From Flaccisagitta enflata (Eukaryota; Chaetognatha; Sagittoidea; Aphragmophora), in contig OZ231127.1 in the NCBI GenBank assembly GCA_965153355.1, positions 76,260,001 through 76,324,000 on the forward strand: a stretch of DNA of 64,000 nucleotides, given 5' to 3'. How positions within the stretch are numbered: position 1 is the stretch's first letter; each line of letters opens with the position of its first letter. Positions 40,501-52,015 of this stretch are shown in pieces. The notes below the pieces were generated by a model that saw only the letters and a program-made list of their open reading frames with translations, searched no databases and was not told where the DNA came from. Position numbers and translations under genes: made by a program.

Positions 40501-40945
40501 TTTTTTTACACTCCGTTTACAAAGCAGAAGATCTCGGTTGAGTAAACTCTTCTTGCTCACTTATATATCATAAAAGCATCACTATCTTTGAAGGTCTCCC
40601 AAAATAGCCTTCCTATCTTAAAAGGCGTCATTTGGCGCTAAAACAACATCTGCCTCAACGCGACGATGGTCTAACTTCTATATTAAAGCATCGTCGATAA
40701 GAGATTTCTCAGTTTGCATGTGAGCCTAGTTCACCAAATATTGTGTGAGGAGTAGCGTGTGGTAGAGAACTGAGATGCCACCTCGATTTGTGCGGATTTA
40801 CATCGCGGGGTTAGGTAAGGAAAACTGTTGCTGAACTGTTCAGCGATGCTGATGAAACTTTGTTTTAAAAGCAACGATGCAAAAAACAAACAAACAATCA
40901 AACAAGTGTTTTATATCAATCTGAATGCTCATTGCCACCGAAATT
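40501..40945. other. Unique region, no gene seen
   Basis: No frame over 60 codons of interest. Confidence 0.4.
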
Positions 40946-41260
<315 letters not shown>

Positions 41261-41407
41261 ATTGCCTGGTTGAATATTTCTTTTTATTTCAATTTTTTCC
41301 CTTTATCCTTGGGTAACCCTTTTCATTCTCCTTCTCGCGCGGCGGGAATCTACTATGAGGAAGCGGCGTAGTAAGCGGGCATCATTGTCGCGCTCTTGTA
41401 AGTTGAA

Positions 41408-41750
41408 TGGCGGGAGTGGTGGCGGTGGTGGTGGTGGGGGTGGTGGCGGTGGTGGTGACGGTGGTGGTTTTGGTGGTGGTGGTGGCGGTGGTGGCGGTTG
41501 TGGTGGCGGTTGTGGTGGCGGTGGTGGTAGTGGTGGTGGTGGCGGTGGTAGTGGTGGTGGCGGCGGTGGTGACGGTGGCGGTTGTGGTGATGGTGGTGTA
41601 TATAGGGGAATAGGGTGTCTGGGTGGTGATTGGTGGTTTTGGCCGGTTAGTGCTGCTGGGTGGTGAATTCAGCCCAAGGTGTGGTGGTGGCGGTAGTGGT
41701 GACGATGGTGGCGTTGGTGATGACGGTAGTGGTGGCGGTGTTGGCGGCGG
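41408..41750 (+). repeat. (GGT/GGC)n array
   Basis: GGTGGCGGT-type triplets for about 180 bp, then a looser version after 41665. The poly-Gly frame (41355-41666) has a basic start (MRKRRSKR), but I regard it as a repeat artefact. Confidence 0.9.
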
Positions 41751-42921
41751 CAGTTCAGGCGTATTGGAAGATGTTTTTTTCTTTTCTTATCCTTGGCTCG
41801 CGCCGAGTCGAGCATTATCAGTCTTTTGCCATTTTCAATTTCCGGCAGTCATGAGTTGAATTTTTCCTCCGTCTTTGTCCAAAAGGTGTGTTCATATTGG
41901 TGACAACTGACAAGAACAAGGACAAGGACAAGTCAAGGATGTTTATGAAGCTGCACATAAACGCGATTAAAGATAGTGATTATCGCACCACCTAGTCCTA
42001 GAGCATGATTCTTCATTCACCTGTTTTCATTAAATGAAATAGAGAGAAAATATTGAGAAAAAAAAGAACCGGAAATCGCATCAATTTTAGTCCGCTCCGG
42101 TTCCGGCGTTAAGAAATGAGATCATTTTAGAGGGGACATGTTTTTTTTCTATCAAAAATGCCGAAAAAAAACATGCTCATTTTAGAAAAAAACGCCATTT
42201 TTAAGTAGCTGTCATTTCGAAACACTTTTGAGCCGTTGGAACGAGATTGGTCCCAGATGAAATATCTTGTTATGTAATTTTTGATTTTACCAATTTCTTT
42301 TTGCCTCCTTTTCTTTATGTAAGTATATTCTTACTGCATATGCGTGAGCCATTGCAAAGAGCGATATCAATCAAGTGGCTGAAATATCGTGCAAAATTTG
42401 GGGTAAAAAATGACGGCAGAATACCCGGAGATGTTTTACCAATCATTTCCGGGGTAGAGGGGGCACGGAAGCAGTGGGGGAAGGCCATAGGTAATATTGT
42501 ATGGAAAACAAGGCTGAGTCAATAGGAAGCGTTACCCGACCGATCAACCGACCAATATAGCCCGTTATAGAGGTGCGTTGGCGCACCCCAAAACACTTTT
42601 TTCTGTCGACTCTAGAGGAATAATTGGCAGCAAAGTCAACGAAGAATTTTGCTTTAGGTAGAAAGATACCCCAATGACGCTAGATAACCCATGAACGCTG
42701 ATCCCAAAACATTTAAAAATAAAGATAAAACTATTTTCAGGTGTCCAAGATGTCAAAAGCATCACGCATCATTTCGATTGTAGTTCTATGGCGTGTCAGC
42801 TCATTAACTGTTCCCGTTTATCGGAAAATTCATTGGCTTAATTTGTGTCCCTAATAATGTAATGTTTCTTTCTAATGTTCATTGCCCCAACAACTTTTGT
42901 AAGCCAGCAGCGGAAGCAAAG

Positions 42922-42927
<6 letters not shown>
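41751..42927. other. Unique 1.2-kb region, no gene called
   Basis: A 92-codon plus frame (42247-42525) has a mixed, protein-like composition (KYRAKFGVKNDGRIPGDVLP) but no family I recognise. It could be a short exon. GGACAAGGACAAG-type repeats lie near 41915. Confidence 0.35.

Positions 42928-42971
<44 letters not shown>
42928..42971. repeat. (GA)n microsatellite
   Basis: About 44 bp of GA. Confidence 0.95.
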
Positions 42972-42972
<1 letters not shown>

Positions 42973-43149
42973 TTGCCTAATTCTTTCCATCTATTAGAGG
43001 CGTAAATTTCCGATCGCATTTGCTCCTCCCTAACCATCTCGGGTCCTAGGATCTAACCATCTCATGGGTGACATTTACGGGTTTTTTTTCTCCTGATGGA
43101 AATGGTAGCAATGGCGCAAAAACGAAGAAGATGAATAAGAATAGAACAA

Positions 43150-43498
43150 GAAACGAGGGAAAAGATGAAGAAGAAGAAGAAAAAGATGTAGGAGATGAAG
43201 AAGTGGCTAAAGATGAAAAAAGAAGAACAATTAGAAGAAGAAAAAAAAAAGCAGAAGAAAAAAAAGAAGAAGAAAAAGAGGTAGGAGATAAAGAAGTGGA
43301 TGGGAAGAAAAAGAAAAAGAAAAAGAAAAAGAAAAAGAGAAAGAAAAAGTAAAAGTAAAAGAAAAAGTAAAAGTAAAAGTAAAAGTAAAAGTAAAAGAAA
43401 AAGAAAAAGAAAAAGAAAAAGAAAAAGAAAAAGAAAAAGAAAAAAAAAGAGAGAGAAAAAAAAAGAGAAACAAAGGAACAAAAAGAAGAAAAATAGTC
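43150..43498. repeat. Purine-rich (GAAGAA/AAAAAG/AAAAGT)n tract
   Basis: About 340 bp of A with G or T. Includes (AAAAGT)n at 43340-43395 and (GAAAAA)n around it. The Lys-rich frames are compositional. Confidence 0.85.
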
Positions 43499-43513
43499 AC
43501 AAAAGCATGAGAT

Positions 43514-43606
43514 GGTCAGTGGAACCCGTGCCCAGCTACGTAGAGTATTTTGTTATAAAGATTGAGGGAGGGTACAGGGCAGCGACCCCGAAGGGGTCGA
43601 TGACCT
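43514..43606 (-). mobile_element. Family 2 element fragment (copy D)
   Basis: GGTCAGTGGAACCCGTGCCC, then CAGGGCAGCGACCCCGAAGG and GGTCGATGACCTATG. This matches the outer end of family 2 in minus orientation without the inner array or second terminus. Confidence 0.65.
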
Positions 43607-43706
43607 ATGCTTTCACAAAAGAGGAATTTTTTCTTCCTTCTCCACTTCCTGGAAGCTGGGGGGAGATGGCTGAATTTCGCAGAATTCGGCATAAAGTCGC
43701 TAGTCA

Positions 43707-44050
43707 CTAAGCAATGGGGGGGTCGGTATCAACCTACTTTGGAAATGCCAATCGGACATATCACCAGACCATGCGCAATCACAAAACAACCTGAGAAAAG
43801 TTCATGAGATTTTATCATTTACAGTCGTGCCAAGTCTACCTTTCCCATAGTAAACTATAGGAGCTTCCTCTTCCTCTTCCTTCTCCCTATTCATTATAAT
43901 GTAAATAAGGGGTGTGGCACGACTGTAAATGATATGGTGTGACTTCTTTTTCCTTTCACATGTGTTTATATATCGTTTTTGTGCACACTTTGGTCATGTG
44001 TCCGACTGGCATTTCCAAAGTTCGTTGTTACCGACCCCCCCACTAAGCAA
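43707..44050. mobile_element. hAT-type miniature element with 8-bp target duplication
   Basis: The element at 43715-44042 has inverted ends TGGGGGGGTCGGTA... and ...TACCGACCCCCCCA. Matching continues inside through CTTTGGAAATGCCA, about 57 bp with mismatches. CTAAGCAA is duplicated on both sides (43707-43714 and 44043-44050), as expected for hAT transposition. No coding sequence. Confidence 0.88.
43814..43933. mobile_element. Small palindromic element nested in the hAT-type element
   Basis: A perfect 19-bp inverted repeat, ATCATTTACAGTCGTGCCA at 43814-43832, with its complement at 43915-43933, encloses about 80 bp. TACAG...CTGTA ends suggest a mariner-type miniature insertion. Confidence 0.75.
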
Positions 44051-44281
44051 GACTACTCACGTTATTGACCTTAGGAACATCATGAAGCCAAATCCGCTGT
44101 CATTTCCACCCCCAACCCCCTCCACACACACTCACTCTAATACCTCCCATTCCCCGACTCCTCAACCAAAAAACTGGTCTCTCGTTTCGTTCCCACCGTG
44201 TTATGTTTGGGTTCCATTTTTACGAACCAGTAGTTTTCATGACACGCTCCCAGGCTTAAATCATCGCATGTTTATATTTGT

Positions 44282-44350
44282 TTCCAACTATTCTTCCGCC
44301 CGGTTTTCACTCCAACTTCTTCTTCCGCCCGGTTTTCACTCCAACTTCTC
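44282..44350. repeat. Short tandem duplication
   Basis: CTTCCGCCCGGTTTTCACTC plus CAACTT occurs twice back to back. Confidence 0.85.
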
Positions 44351-44437
44351 CTAATTGACTCACTTCCAACTCTCGTGCTTTTTGGGCGATGGCTTCAAAG
44401 GGTCGTTGTCCTCAAGAACGCAAGGGTGATTTCTCAT

Positions 44438-44439
44438 GA

Positions 44440-44470
<31 letters not shown>

Positions 44471-44490
44471 GACTGTCTGTCTGTTTGTCT
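44438..44490. repeat. (GTCT)n microsatellite
   Basis: About 50 bp of CTGT units. Confidence 0.93.
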
Positions 44491-44584
44491 GTCTTTCCAT
44501 GATGCTGACCATTTGCCCGTTTTTCCACCCATCCTTCTTGATTGTCTTTTTGTTGGTCAGCCTGTCCATTCTCTTCCCCATTTT

Positions 44585-45048
44585 GGGCAGCGGCCCCAAA
44601 GGGCCGATGTCCTGTAGGACACAGGGGGAATTTCCAGATGTCCGTCCCTCCTTCCGTCCTTCCGTCCTTCCATCCATCCCTCCCCCCCAGTTGGCAATCG
44701 AGGCCTCAAATCAGCTCTCCGGGCCTCAAATCAGCTCTCCGGGCCTCAAATCAGCTCTCAAGGCCTCAAATCAGCTCTCAATGCCCAAATCCGCTCTCCA
44801 GACCTCAAATCTGCCTCTAAGGCCTTAAGCCTGCCCCCAGACCTCAAATCTAATCTTCAGGCATAAATCTTCCCCCCAGACCTCAAACCCCGCCTCAATT
44901 ACCTCTTAGGCCTGCTATATTCCACCTCAGGACATCTGGAAATTCCCCCCTGTGTCCTACAGGACATCGGCCCTTTGGGGTTGTGCCCTGCTCTCACTCC
45001 ATTACTTCACTTGGTCACCCTAAGCAGGGCATCGGGTACCGCTGACCA
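44585..45048 (+). mobile_element. Family 2 fold-back element, copy B
   Basis: The left end GGGCAGCGGCCCCAAAGGGC and the right end pair over about 58 bp with a few mismatches. A GTCC/TTCC tract follows the left end. The centre (about 44695-44900) is a 20-bp array GGCCTCAAATCAGCTCTCCG with decay to the right. The tail AGCAGGGCATCGGGTACCGC then TGACCA matches copy A. Confidence 0.87.
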
Positions 45049-45309
45049 TGTGCGATCCTTGGATGACTAGTTGTCTGTGTGTCTGTTTACTTCATTGACT
45101 ACTCCTGGCTTTTGGTTTGCCCCCGTTAGCCAATTTAGATGTCGAGCGCTCCCTATTACTGCGTCCTAAATCCCTTTGTTTGCTGCCTGAAAAGATTCTG
45201 TCTGCTTATCTGGTGTCTTCCTGTTTTTCTCTATGTCCATGTGTCAGTCCATTTTCCTTTCTTTTGATCTATTAGCCTTTTGGTTTTCCTGCTTTTACTT
45301 TTCTTGCTG
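45049..45309. other. Unique region, no gene seen
   Basis: Contains only GTCTGT patches and unique DNA. Confidence 0.4.
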
Positions 45310-45319
45310 TTTGTCTGCC

Positions 45320-45405
<86 letters not shown>
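45310..45405. repeat. (GTCT)n microsatellite
   Basis: About 95 bp of CTGT units. Confidence 0.96.
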
Positions 45406-45407
<2 letters not shown>

Positions 45408-45734
45408 GACCCCTCTGTCTGTGTCCGGATATCTGTCTGTCTGTCCGTAGGTCTTTAAACCTCTCTACCGCACTGTTTAGTCTGTTGTGAGTATAAAGGT
45501 TCCCTAATTGACTTTCTCCTTCGCTCTCTCGTCTTTCGGTTCCCTTTCAGTCGTTCTTTCTATCATTCGTCAGTTTTTTACCTTCTTAACCTTCTCTTTT
45601 CTCTAAGTTTCTTACAGCAACCTGCGTGTAATCTTTCTCTAGTCTTACCTCTTCGGAGTCTTCGGAGTCGTTCTCTGTTACCGTTCTTCATTCGCGTTTA
45701 ACCCTCGCCTTAGTACCTCTTTCCCCCCGCTGCA

Positions 45735-45906
45735 GCAGCCTCCATCGCGCTCTCCGCCGCCTCACCGCTCCCGCCGCCCCCGCCGCCCCCGCCGCCCCGC
45801 CGCCCCGCCGCCCCGCCGCCCCGCCGCCCTCGACGCCCCCGCCGCCTCACCGCTCCCGCCGCCCCCGCCGCCTTCCGCCGCCCCCGCCGCCCCCGCCGCC
45901 CCCGCC
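45735..45906. repeat. (CCG/CCCCG)n GC-rich tract
   Basis: CCGCCGCCCC-type units for about 170 bp, the most GC-rich stretch of the window. Confidence 0.92.
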
Positions 45907-46012
45907 CTCGCGTTCCTTTCTCCACCTACTTACCTTGTACTTCTGAATATTTATCATCACAGGTGCGAGAAAAGGATATTTTGAAGGTTGTAAATTGTAT
46001 GTACATACGAAG

Positions 46013-46114
<102 letters not shown>

Positions 46115-46349
46115 TTCATCTCATCGGGGAGAAATTGGCCCATATTCTAGCCTTGGTAATGTTCAACAGAAATGTAGGGAAAAATCACAGAGAAGAAGAT
46201 GGTTATGTGTAAGAAAACAAGGATAGATATATGGTTAATACGAGCTGCAGACGGGTGGGCAGCGGGTAAGGGACGCGGAGATGCGTATTAACACAATTTC
46301 GAGTAAACCGACCGATCAAGGGATGCACCAACCGAATTACAGAATAACA

Positions 46350-46475
46350 GAGAGACAAAAAAAAGAGAAAAAAGAAAAAAGAAAAAAAGAGAGAAAGAAA
46401 AAAAGAAAGAAAGAAAGTAAGAAAGAGAGAAAGAAAGAAAGAAAAAAAAATAAGAAAGAAAGAAAAGAAAATATG
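46350..46475. repeat. (GAAA)n-like purine tract
   Basis: GAAA/GAAAAAA units. A CCTTCCTTCC-rich tract follows at 46560-46740 on the same strand, so the two could pair partly. Confidence 0.85.
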
Positions 46476-46779
46476 ATAAAAGTTCAGAAGCACAAAAGAA
46501 CAAGCAAAACAGTCGCAAGCTACGTTTTACAATTACACAAATAACTACATACATACATTTCCCTTCTTTCCATCCTTTTTTCTCCTCCTTCCTTCCTGCA
46601 ATTCCTTCCGATCTTTATTCTGCCATTCCTTCCTCTATTCCTCCCTCACCTCCTTCCTTCCTTCCTGCCTTCCTTTCCTCCTTCATACCTCCCCTCCTTC
46701 CTGCCTTTCTCCCTTCCTTCTCTCCTTCTTTCATTTCTTCATTCTAATCGATAGACCCTTCGGACAAACCGATAGACTG

Positions 46780-46905
46780 AAAATGAAAAATTTAAAATCT
46801 AAAAATGTGACGGACCAATGGACTGACCGACAGACGGATCAACGGATGGATGGACCGACAGATGGACCAACATGCAACGTGTAGAATCGCGTGCACTTGA
46901 CTGAA
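46780..46905 (-). mobile_element. Family 1 miniature element, right part
   Basis: AAAAATGTGACGGACCAATG, a GACC/GACA tract, CAACGTGTAGAATCGCGTGC, ending ACTTGACTGAAAATAAG. Confidence 0.65.
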
Positions 46906-46906
46906 A

Positions 46907-47125
46907 ATAAGACCAACACCTCTCAGTCGCGTGCGGTCACAATTCCTTAATGACCAAATGACCAAATGACTTAAAACGGTATTTTGATGTCTTGAAATGA
47001 CTTAAAATGACTTGAAATAGCTTCAGAATGAAAATACTTATGAAAAAAAAAAACTAACAGTGACAGATGGACGGACAGACCGACCGACCGACCGACATAG
47101 CGGTTCATAGAGTCACGTAGCACAT
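46907..47125 (-). mobile_element. Family 1 miniature element with internal array
   Basis: CCAACACCTCTCAGTCGCGT at the left, a repeated ATGACTTAAAA-type array (46950-47030) resembling the inner array at 27965, then GACGGACAGACCGACCGACC and GTTCATAGAGTCACGTAGCA. Confidence 0.7.
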
Positions 47126-47554
47126 GTCTAACGAGGTTGTAGATACCTGGTTCTGAAATTGAATGATGGGGAAAGCAAGGTTATACGAAAAGAGCAGGAA
47201 AGCGTGGTAAAGAGGGGTAGCCTGAGATAGCAGCAAGTCGAAAAGCAAACAAGGATAAAGAGGGAATAGAAACAGGTCGCCCAAGTGTCATATGGTCGGC
47301 AGTTTCCAATGCCCCATTTATGTTTGTAACTATGAAATCTAATGAAGCAGCCCCCTCCCCCATGAGTTTAATTGCAATTTGTATATTTGAGGTCTGGAGA
47401 GATTTTATGCCTCCAGAGGCTTTTGGCTAATTTGGAGAGGAATGGGGGGGGGGGGGAAAGAGAGGGTGGCCGAGGTAGAATACAGTGAAAATACAGATTG
47501 GTTCATCTTGAAATGTCATTGGTCCCTTTAGGGCAGCTGCCCAAAACGTAAACA
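47126..47554. other. Unique region, no gene seen
   Basis: Includes a G12-13 run at 47444-47456. No supportable gene. Confidence 0.4.
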
Positions 47555-48023
47555 GGTCAGCGATACCCGTTGCCCTGCTTTGCATGGTTGTAAATCGGAA
47601 TGAGAGGCAGGGCAGCAGCCCCAAAGTGGACAAAGTCCTGTAGAACACAGTGGACTTTCTTTGTCCATTTGTCTGTCCGTCCGTCCCTCCAGGCCCTTTC
47701 AGACCTGAAATCTGCCCTCTCAGGCCTAAAATCTGCCCTCTCAGGCCTGAAATCTGCCCTCTCAGGTTTTGAATCTGAGAGGGCAGATGTCAATCCTGAG
47801 AAGGCAGATTTAAGGCCTGAGAGGACAAGTTTCAAGCCTGAGAAGGCAAATTTCAGGCCTGAGAGGGCAGATTAAAGTTCTGAGAGGTCAGATTTCAGGC
47901 CTGAGAGAGCAGATTTTAGGCCTGAAGGGGCAAATTTCAGGCCTGAGAGGGCCGGGGGGGGGGGGGACAACAAACGGACAAACGAACGAACAATAGTCCC
48001 CTGTGTTCTATAGGCCGCTGCCC
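47555..48023 (-). mobile_element. Family 2 fold-back element, copy C
   Basis: GGTCAGCGATACCCGTTGCC at the left corresponds to the tail of copies A and B. CAGGGCAGCAGCCCCAAAGT then starts one inverted end, and the right end is shorter (CCTGTGTTCTATAGGCCGCT then GCCC). The interior (47690-47950) is a 21-bp array AGGCCTGAAATCTGCCCTCT that switches strand half-way (near 47780), so the array itself is an inverted repeat. Confidence 0.82.
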
Positions 48024-48083
48024 AAAAAGACAAAAACCGGGGGTTTAGTTGTTGTGTGTGAGCATTGTTACTAACACGGGCTT

Positions 48084-48175
48084 CGATGGCGGCGGCGGTG
48101 GCGGCATAAGCCATGGAAATGGCGGCAGCGGCGGCGGCGGCTGAAGCGATGGTGGCGGCTATGGCTGGTGCTTGG
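48084..48175. repeat. (GGC)n-like tract
   Basis: GGCGGCGGTGGCGG-type triplets in two patches. Confidence 0.85.
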
Positions 48176-48354
48176 GCCGTAAAGAGGCCAAATAACGTTA
48201 TCTTTCGAGTGTAAATCAGCGGGGATTGTCCTCGACATCATTACGACCTGGGCTGATGGAACCAATGGAGTTTAAATTGGTCAAACTCTCAGCTCTCCTC
48301 TGCCTCGCCTCCGTCATTTTTGCAACGCTGGGATTTCGCGCAAGATGCACAGTG

Positions 48355-48750
48355 CGCCCAATGGGATGGAAATAAATCAAAGCAACAATGGGATACAAAT
48401 AAATCAAAGCAACAATGGGATACAAATCAAACAAAGCAACAATGGGATACAAATAAATCAAAGCAACAATGGGATACAAATCAAACCAAAAAAAAAAATA
48501 CAAATCGAATAAAACAGAGAGGATACAAATCCAACTTAGAGAGGATAAAAATACAACAAAACACACAAAGAATACAAATCAAACAAAGCATGATTAGGAT
48601 ACAAATTAAGCAAAACACAAACAGGATTCAAATAAAACAAAACACAGAGTGGATACAAATAAAACAAAAAATGAATAACATGCAAATAAAACAAAACACA
48701 ATTAGGGTACATATCAAACAAAGCGCAATTGGAACACAAGTCAAACAAAA
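48355..48750. repeat. 27-bp minisatellite, about 14 copies
   Basis: Unit AATGGGATACAAATAAATCA plus AAGCAAC. Early copies are near-exact and later ones drift to AACACA-type variants. Confidence 0.9.
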
Positions 48751-48751
48751 C

Positions 48752-48960
48752 TACAGTGGAACCCCGCTTCCTTGACAACGCCGTTAACGGTTACCCGCCT
48801 TTAGTGGACAACAAGCTGTGGTCCCAAATTTTTCTGGCCTTATGTAATGCTAAATTGCCCCTAGATAACGGGCTCGCCTTTAACGGTGAATCGGCAATAT
48901 CGGTCAAAAATTTTGGGCCAAAATGACTCTAAACCCCTTGTTAGCAGTGAACTGACTGTA
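48752..48960. mobile_element. Pogo-type miniature element
   Basis: The left end after TA reads CAGTGGAACCCCGCTTCC. The right end, reverse complemented after TA, begins CAGTCAGTTCACTGCTAAC. The terminal match is weak beyond a few bases, but the ends and the CCCGCCTTTA / GCTCGCCTTTAACGG interior are typical of CAGTxGAACC elements. 209 bp, no open frame. Confidence 0.7.
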
Positions 48961-49033
48961 GTCCACCGAGGTCAACCACTAATCCCCATTTTTATTTTGA
49001 CCGAATAAGCGCGAAACAGTTTTGGCGAAACAC

Positions 49034-49036
<3 letters not shown>

Positions 49037-49073
<37 letters not shown>
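49037..49073. repeat. (GA)n microsatellite
   Basis: About 36 bp of GA. Confidence 0.94.
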
Positions 49074-49076
<3 letters not shown>

Positions 49077-49476
49077 TCACCATTGAGGCATTTCTCAGCA
49101 ATTAAACCATTTCTTGTTACCAAAGGCATAGCGTGGAACAGTTATCTCTTCCACAAAAAGCCGTCTTTTTTCTCTTGCTAATTTCAAACAATGTGTTACA
49201 ATAATAGAACTCCCACAAAACAGAAGTAATAGTACGTTCATGTTTTTATTTCATCTTTTGGTTTTTCTGTCAGTCTGGCTTTCTGTCAGTGTTTGTTAGT
49301 TTGTACGTGTGTCAGTCTGTGTGTCAGGGTCTTTCTGTCGGTCTGACTTTCCGTCAGTGTCTATGTGCCAGTCTGTCTTTCTCTCAGTTTTTCTTCTTTG
49401 TCAAGTTTTTTTATGTCAGTCTGTCTCCCTGTCAGTGTCTTTTTGTCACATCAGTCTGTCTCTCCTTCTCTTTTCC
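49074..49476. other. Unique region with GTCAGT/GTCTG repeats
   Basis: From 49265 to 49460 CTGTCAGTGT, GTCAGTCTGT and similar words recur, a diffuse tandem repeat. No gene. Confidence 0.45.
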
Positions 49477-49713
49477 TTTTTTAGTCGCGTGCTACGCGAC
49501 TCTATAAGCCACTTTTTGGTCTGTCATTTGGTCTGTCAGTCCGTCCATCACAAAGTCCTTTTAAAGACTTCTAATTGCGTTTTTTATGACTCTTACTAGT
49601 AGAGAAGAAACTTGGAGGAGTAAACAGCTTTTTCAAATGTTTGTCTGTCTGTCGGTCTGCCTGACTTTCTTAGAAAGTGCCGACGCACGCGACTAAAGTA
49701 TAATGACCTTGTT
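49477..49713 (+). mobile_element. Family 1 miniature element
   Basis: Starts TTTTTTAGTCGCGTGCTACG, then CTCTATAAGCCACTTTTTGG and GTCTGTCAGTCCGTCC. The right part carries GACGCACGCGACTAAAG and GACCTTGTTTTT. Confidence 0.75.
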
Positions 49714-49896
49714 TTTATTTTTTGTTGTTGTTCATTACACAGGCTTGTATACAATCTCATGAAGAATTGTCCGTCATTCACCTAAGCCCATGCATGAGGC
49801 CTCGATCGATTCATTTAACTCCTCCGGCTGTTTAGTTAACCTTTCAGAATTGAGGCTTGTTGCCCACACGCTTCCATCGCTTCTCGATCTCAACGT

Positions 49897-50010
49897 AAGG
49901 CAGGATACACGGCTAGACAGTCGCGGATGACTGGGCAGGAGCAGTAATGCGAAAACCGCCTGAAATGGGACAGACTGGCGGACCGACCAACCTATCGACC
50001 GACACGGCAC
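49897..50010 (-). mobile_element. Family 1 miniature element, short copy
   Basis: AAGGCAGGATACACGGCTAG, GACTGGGCAGGAGCAGTAAT and GGCGGACCGACCAACC. Confidence 0.7.
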
Positions 50011-50064
50011 AATTTGTGAGCTTCAGTCTTATTTGTCACAACTTAAAAATGACACAGACGATCC

Positions 50065-50135
50065 TTTTTAATTGCGGACACTCAACTCTATATGAGGCTT
50101 TGTCCATCCGTCTGTTGGTCCATCCGTTCGTCACT
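50065..50135 (+). mobile_element. Family 1 miniature element, 5' fragment
   Basis: TTTTTAATTGCGGACACTCA, CTCTATATGAGGCTTTGTCC and GTTGGTCCATCCG: only the palindromic end and microsatellite. Confidence 0.65.
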
Positions 50136-50239
50136 TGTTCCCACCTCAGCTCTCCTCCCTCGAAGCATATCCTCTTAAAAAAATTTGTTTTTTCATCAAC
50201 CCACTATCATGCAATTTTTACCTCGTGAGATGTGAGAAG

Positions 50240-50405
50240 TACAGTCGAACCTCGCTATAGCCCATCCGCTAATCAGGCACAGCCGCCTATAAAGCATGTC
50301 ATTTTCAGTCTTTATGAAATTTTGTAGTTTTTGCTCTATAAGCAAAATGGCATCATAAAGCATGAATTTGCTGTCCCTTGGCATGCGCTGCAATGAAGTA
50401 ATTTA
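50240..50405. mobile_element. Pogo/mariner-type miniature element
   Basis: TA then CAGTCGAACCTCGCTATAGC at the left. The body resembles 39519-39696. The right end is eroded (GCATGCGCTGCAATGAAGT). Confidence 0.7.
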
Positions 50406-50574
50406 GTGTGCCAAATAATTATTTGTTTGTGATATTGCACACCTCTATGCATACTTTTAATCAAATATCTGAATTATGCGAACTTATTTATTGAAAAAAG
50501 GAGGAAGCAATCAAACATCAAGCAAATTAGAAAATAATGAATGCTATGGTAAAAACAATCAGCTAGCAAAATAG

Positions 50575-50650
50575 TGTTTCATGATAACGGTACCCCGCGA
50601 TAAAGGCCAAAATTGAAGGGTCCCCATGGGGCCGTTATCAAGGGGCAGGG
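50575..50650. mobile_element. Fragment of a pogo-type element
   Basis: GATAACGGTACCCCGCGATA ... GGGCCGTTATCAAGGGG: a short inverted pair with the CCCCGC-ATAA signature. Confidence 0.45.
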
Positions 50651-50773
50651 CTGTAAGTGGAATTCAAATTAAGGAGGTGCTTAACAGATAACACACTGCC
50701 AAATGATTAAAGTGACAACAACGTTCATGTAGTACACTGTGCAGAGATGTAAGTCACGAGATCTTAATCGCCG

Positions 50774-50970
50774 TTTTTCGTCGCGCGCTACTTTAATCCC
50801 CGCTTTGTCAGTCCGTTCGTCTGTCGGTCGGTCTATCACACTTTCCCTTATGTGGCCGTTTTAAGTGTTTCGAGCTTCACTGCTCATGCCCAAATGCTTA
50901 AGTGATCTTGGCTATCACTGCCCCTACCAAACTCCATGAGACTGGGGTAGCCGAGTATCAGGCCGTGTTT
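50774..50970 (+). mobile_element. Family 1 miniature element
   Basis: TTTTTCGTCGCGCGCTACTT, CCCCGCTTTGTCAGTCCG, (GTCG)n, CACTGCTCATGCCCAAATG and GGGTAGCCGAGTATCAGGCC. Confidence 0.8.
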
Positions 50971-51149
50971 CCTTTGCAAGACGTTCGAATTATTACGTCA
51001 TTAGGATCAAATGATCACGACGTCAAGACTCAAGAGGTATGAAATTACCAAGTTATTCAAGTAGGATTACCCGGTCATGAGCAATAATGATTCTATGTTA
51101 GCAATCACGCACTCACGCACATCAATTTCACATGGGCACCAACACACAC

Positions 51150-51168
51150 ACTCACACTCACAGACACA

Positions 51169-51266
<98 letters not shown>

Positions 51267-51268
51267 TG
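51150..51268. repeat. (CA)n microsatellite
   Basis: About 105 bp of CA with GACACA flanks. Confidence 0.97.
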
Positions 51269-51310
51269 CACACACACACACACACAGACACACACATACA
51301 TTGACTTTAC

Positions 51311-51691
<381 letters not shown>

Positions 51692-51877
51692 GGATTGGGA
51701 GAGCAGTAACCGTTTATCTTTTGCACCTGTTTTCAAAGATGTTGTTGTCTCTTCTGCCGTCAAAGAGCTTTTTGATGTAACTGCTATTTTTGGCATATAG
51801 TCAAAGAAATTCATAAAAAGAAAAAGAGAGGAAAAAGAAATCTTGTGTCTTTTTCCCTTGAGATTTTTTGCTGTTGA

Positions 51878-52015
51878 TCGGGGTTGCTCGGCCGGGGTTG
51901 CTCGGGGTTGCATTGGTCTGATTTACACTAACACTGATTACAATCCCGAGGCAACCCCGAGCAACCCCAAGAAACCCCAAACAACCCCAAGCATCCCGGA
52001 GCAACCCCACAGTCC
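51878..52015. repeat. GGGGTTGCTCG / CGAGCAACCCC inverted array
   Basis: Three or four copies of GGGGTTGCTCGG (51878-51912) are followed about 40 bp later by several CGAGCAACCCC / AAACCCCAAACAACCCC copies, so the region folds back. Confidence 0.8.

Noticed and set aside
41355-41666. Gly-rich protein with a basic N-terminus
   Set aside because: The Gly run follows a (GGT)n tract present in several frames, and no secretion signal or known Gly-rich family pattern is seen.
42247-42525. 92-codon frame as a gene
   Set aside because: Mixed composition, but no domain, start context or homologue recognised; kept only as a remark.
48320-48775. 151-codon Lys/Gln-rich frame
   Set aside because: It is the 27-bp minisatellite (9 codons per unit) read in frame.
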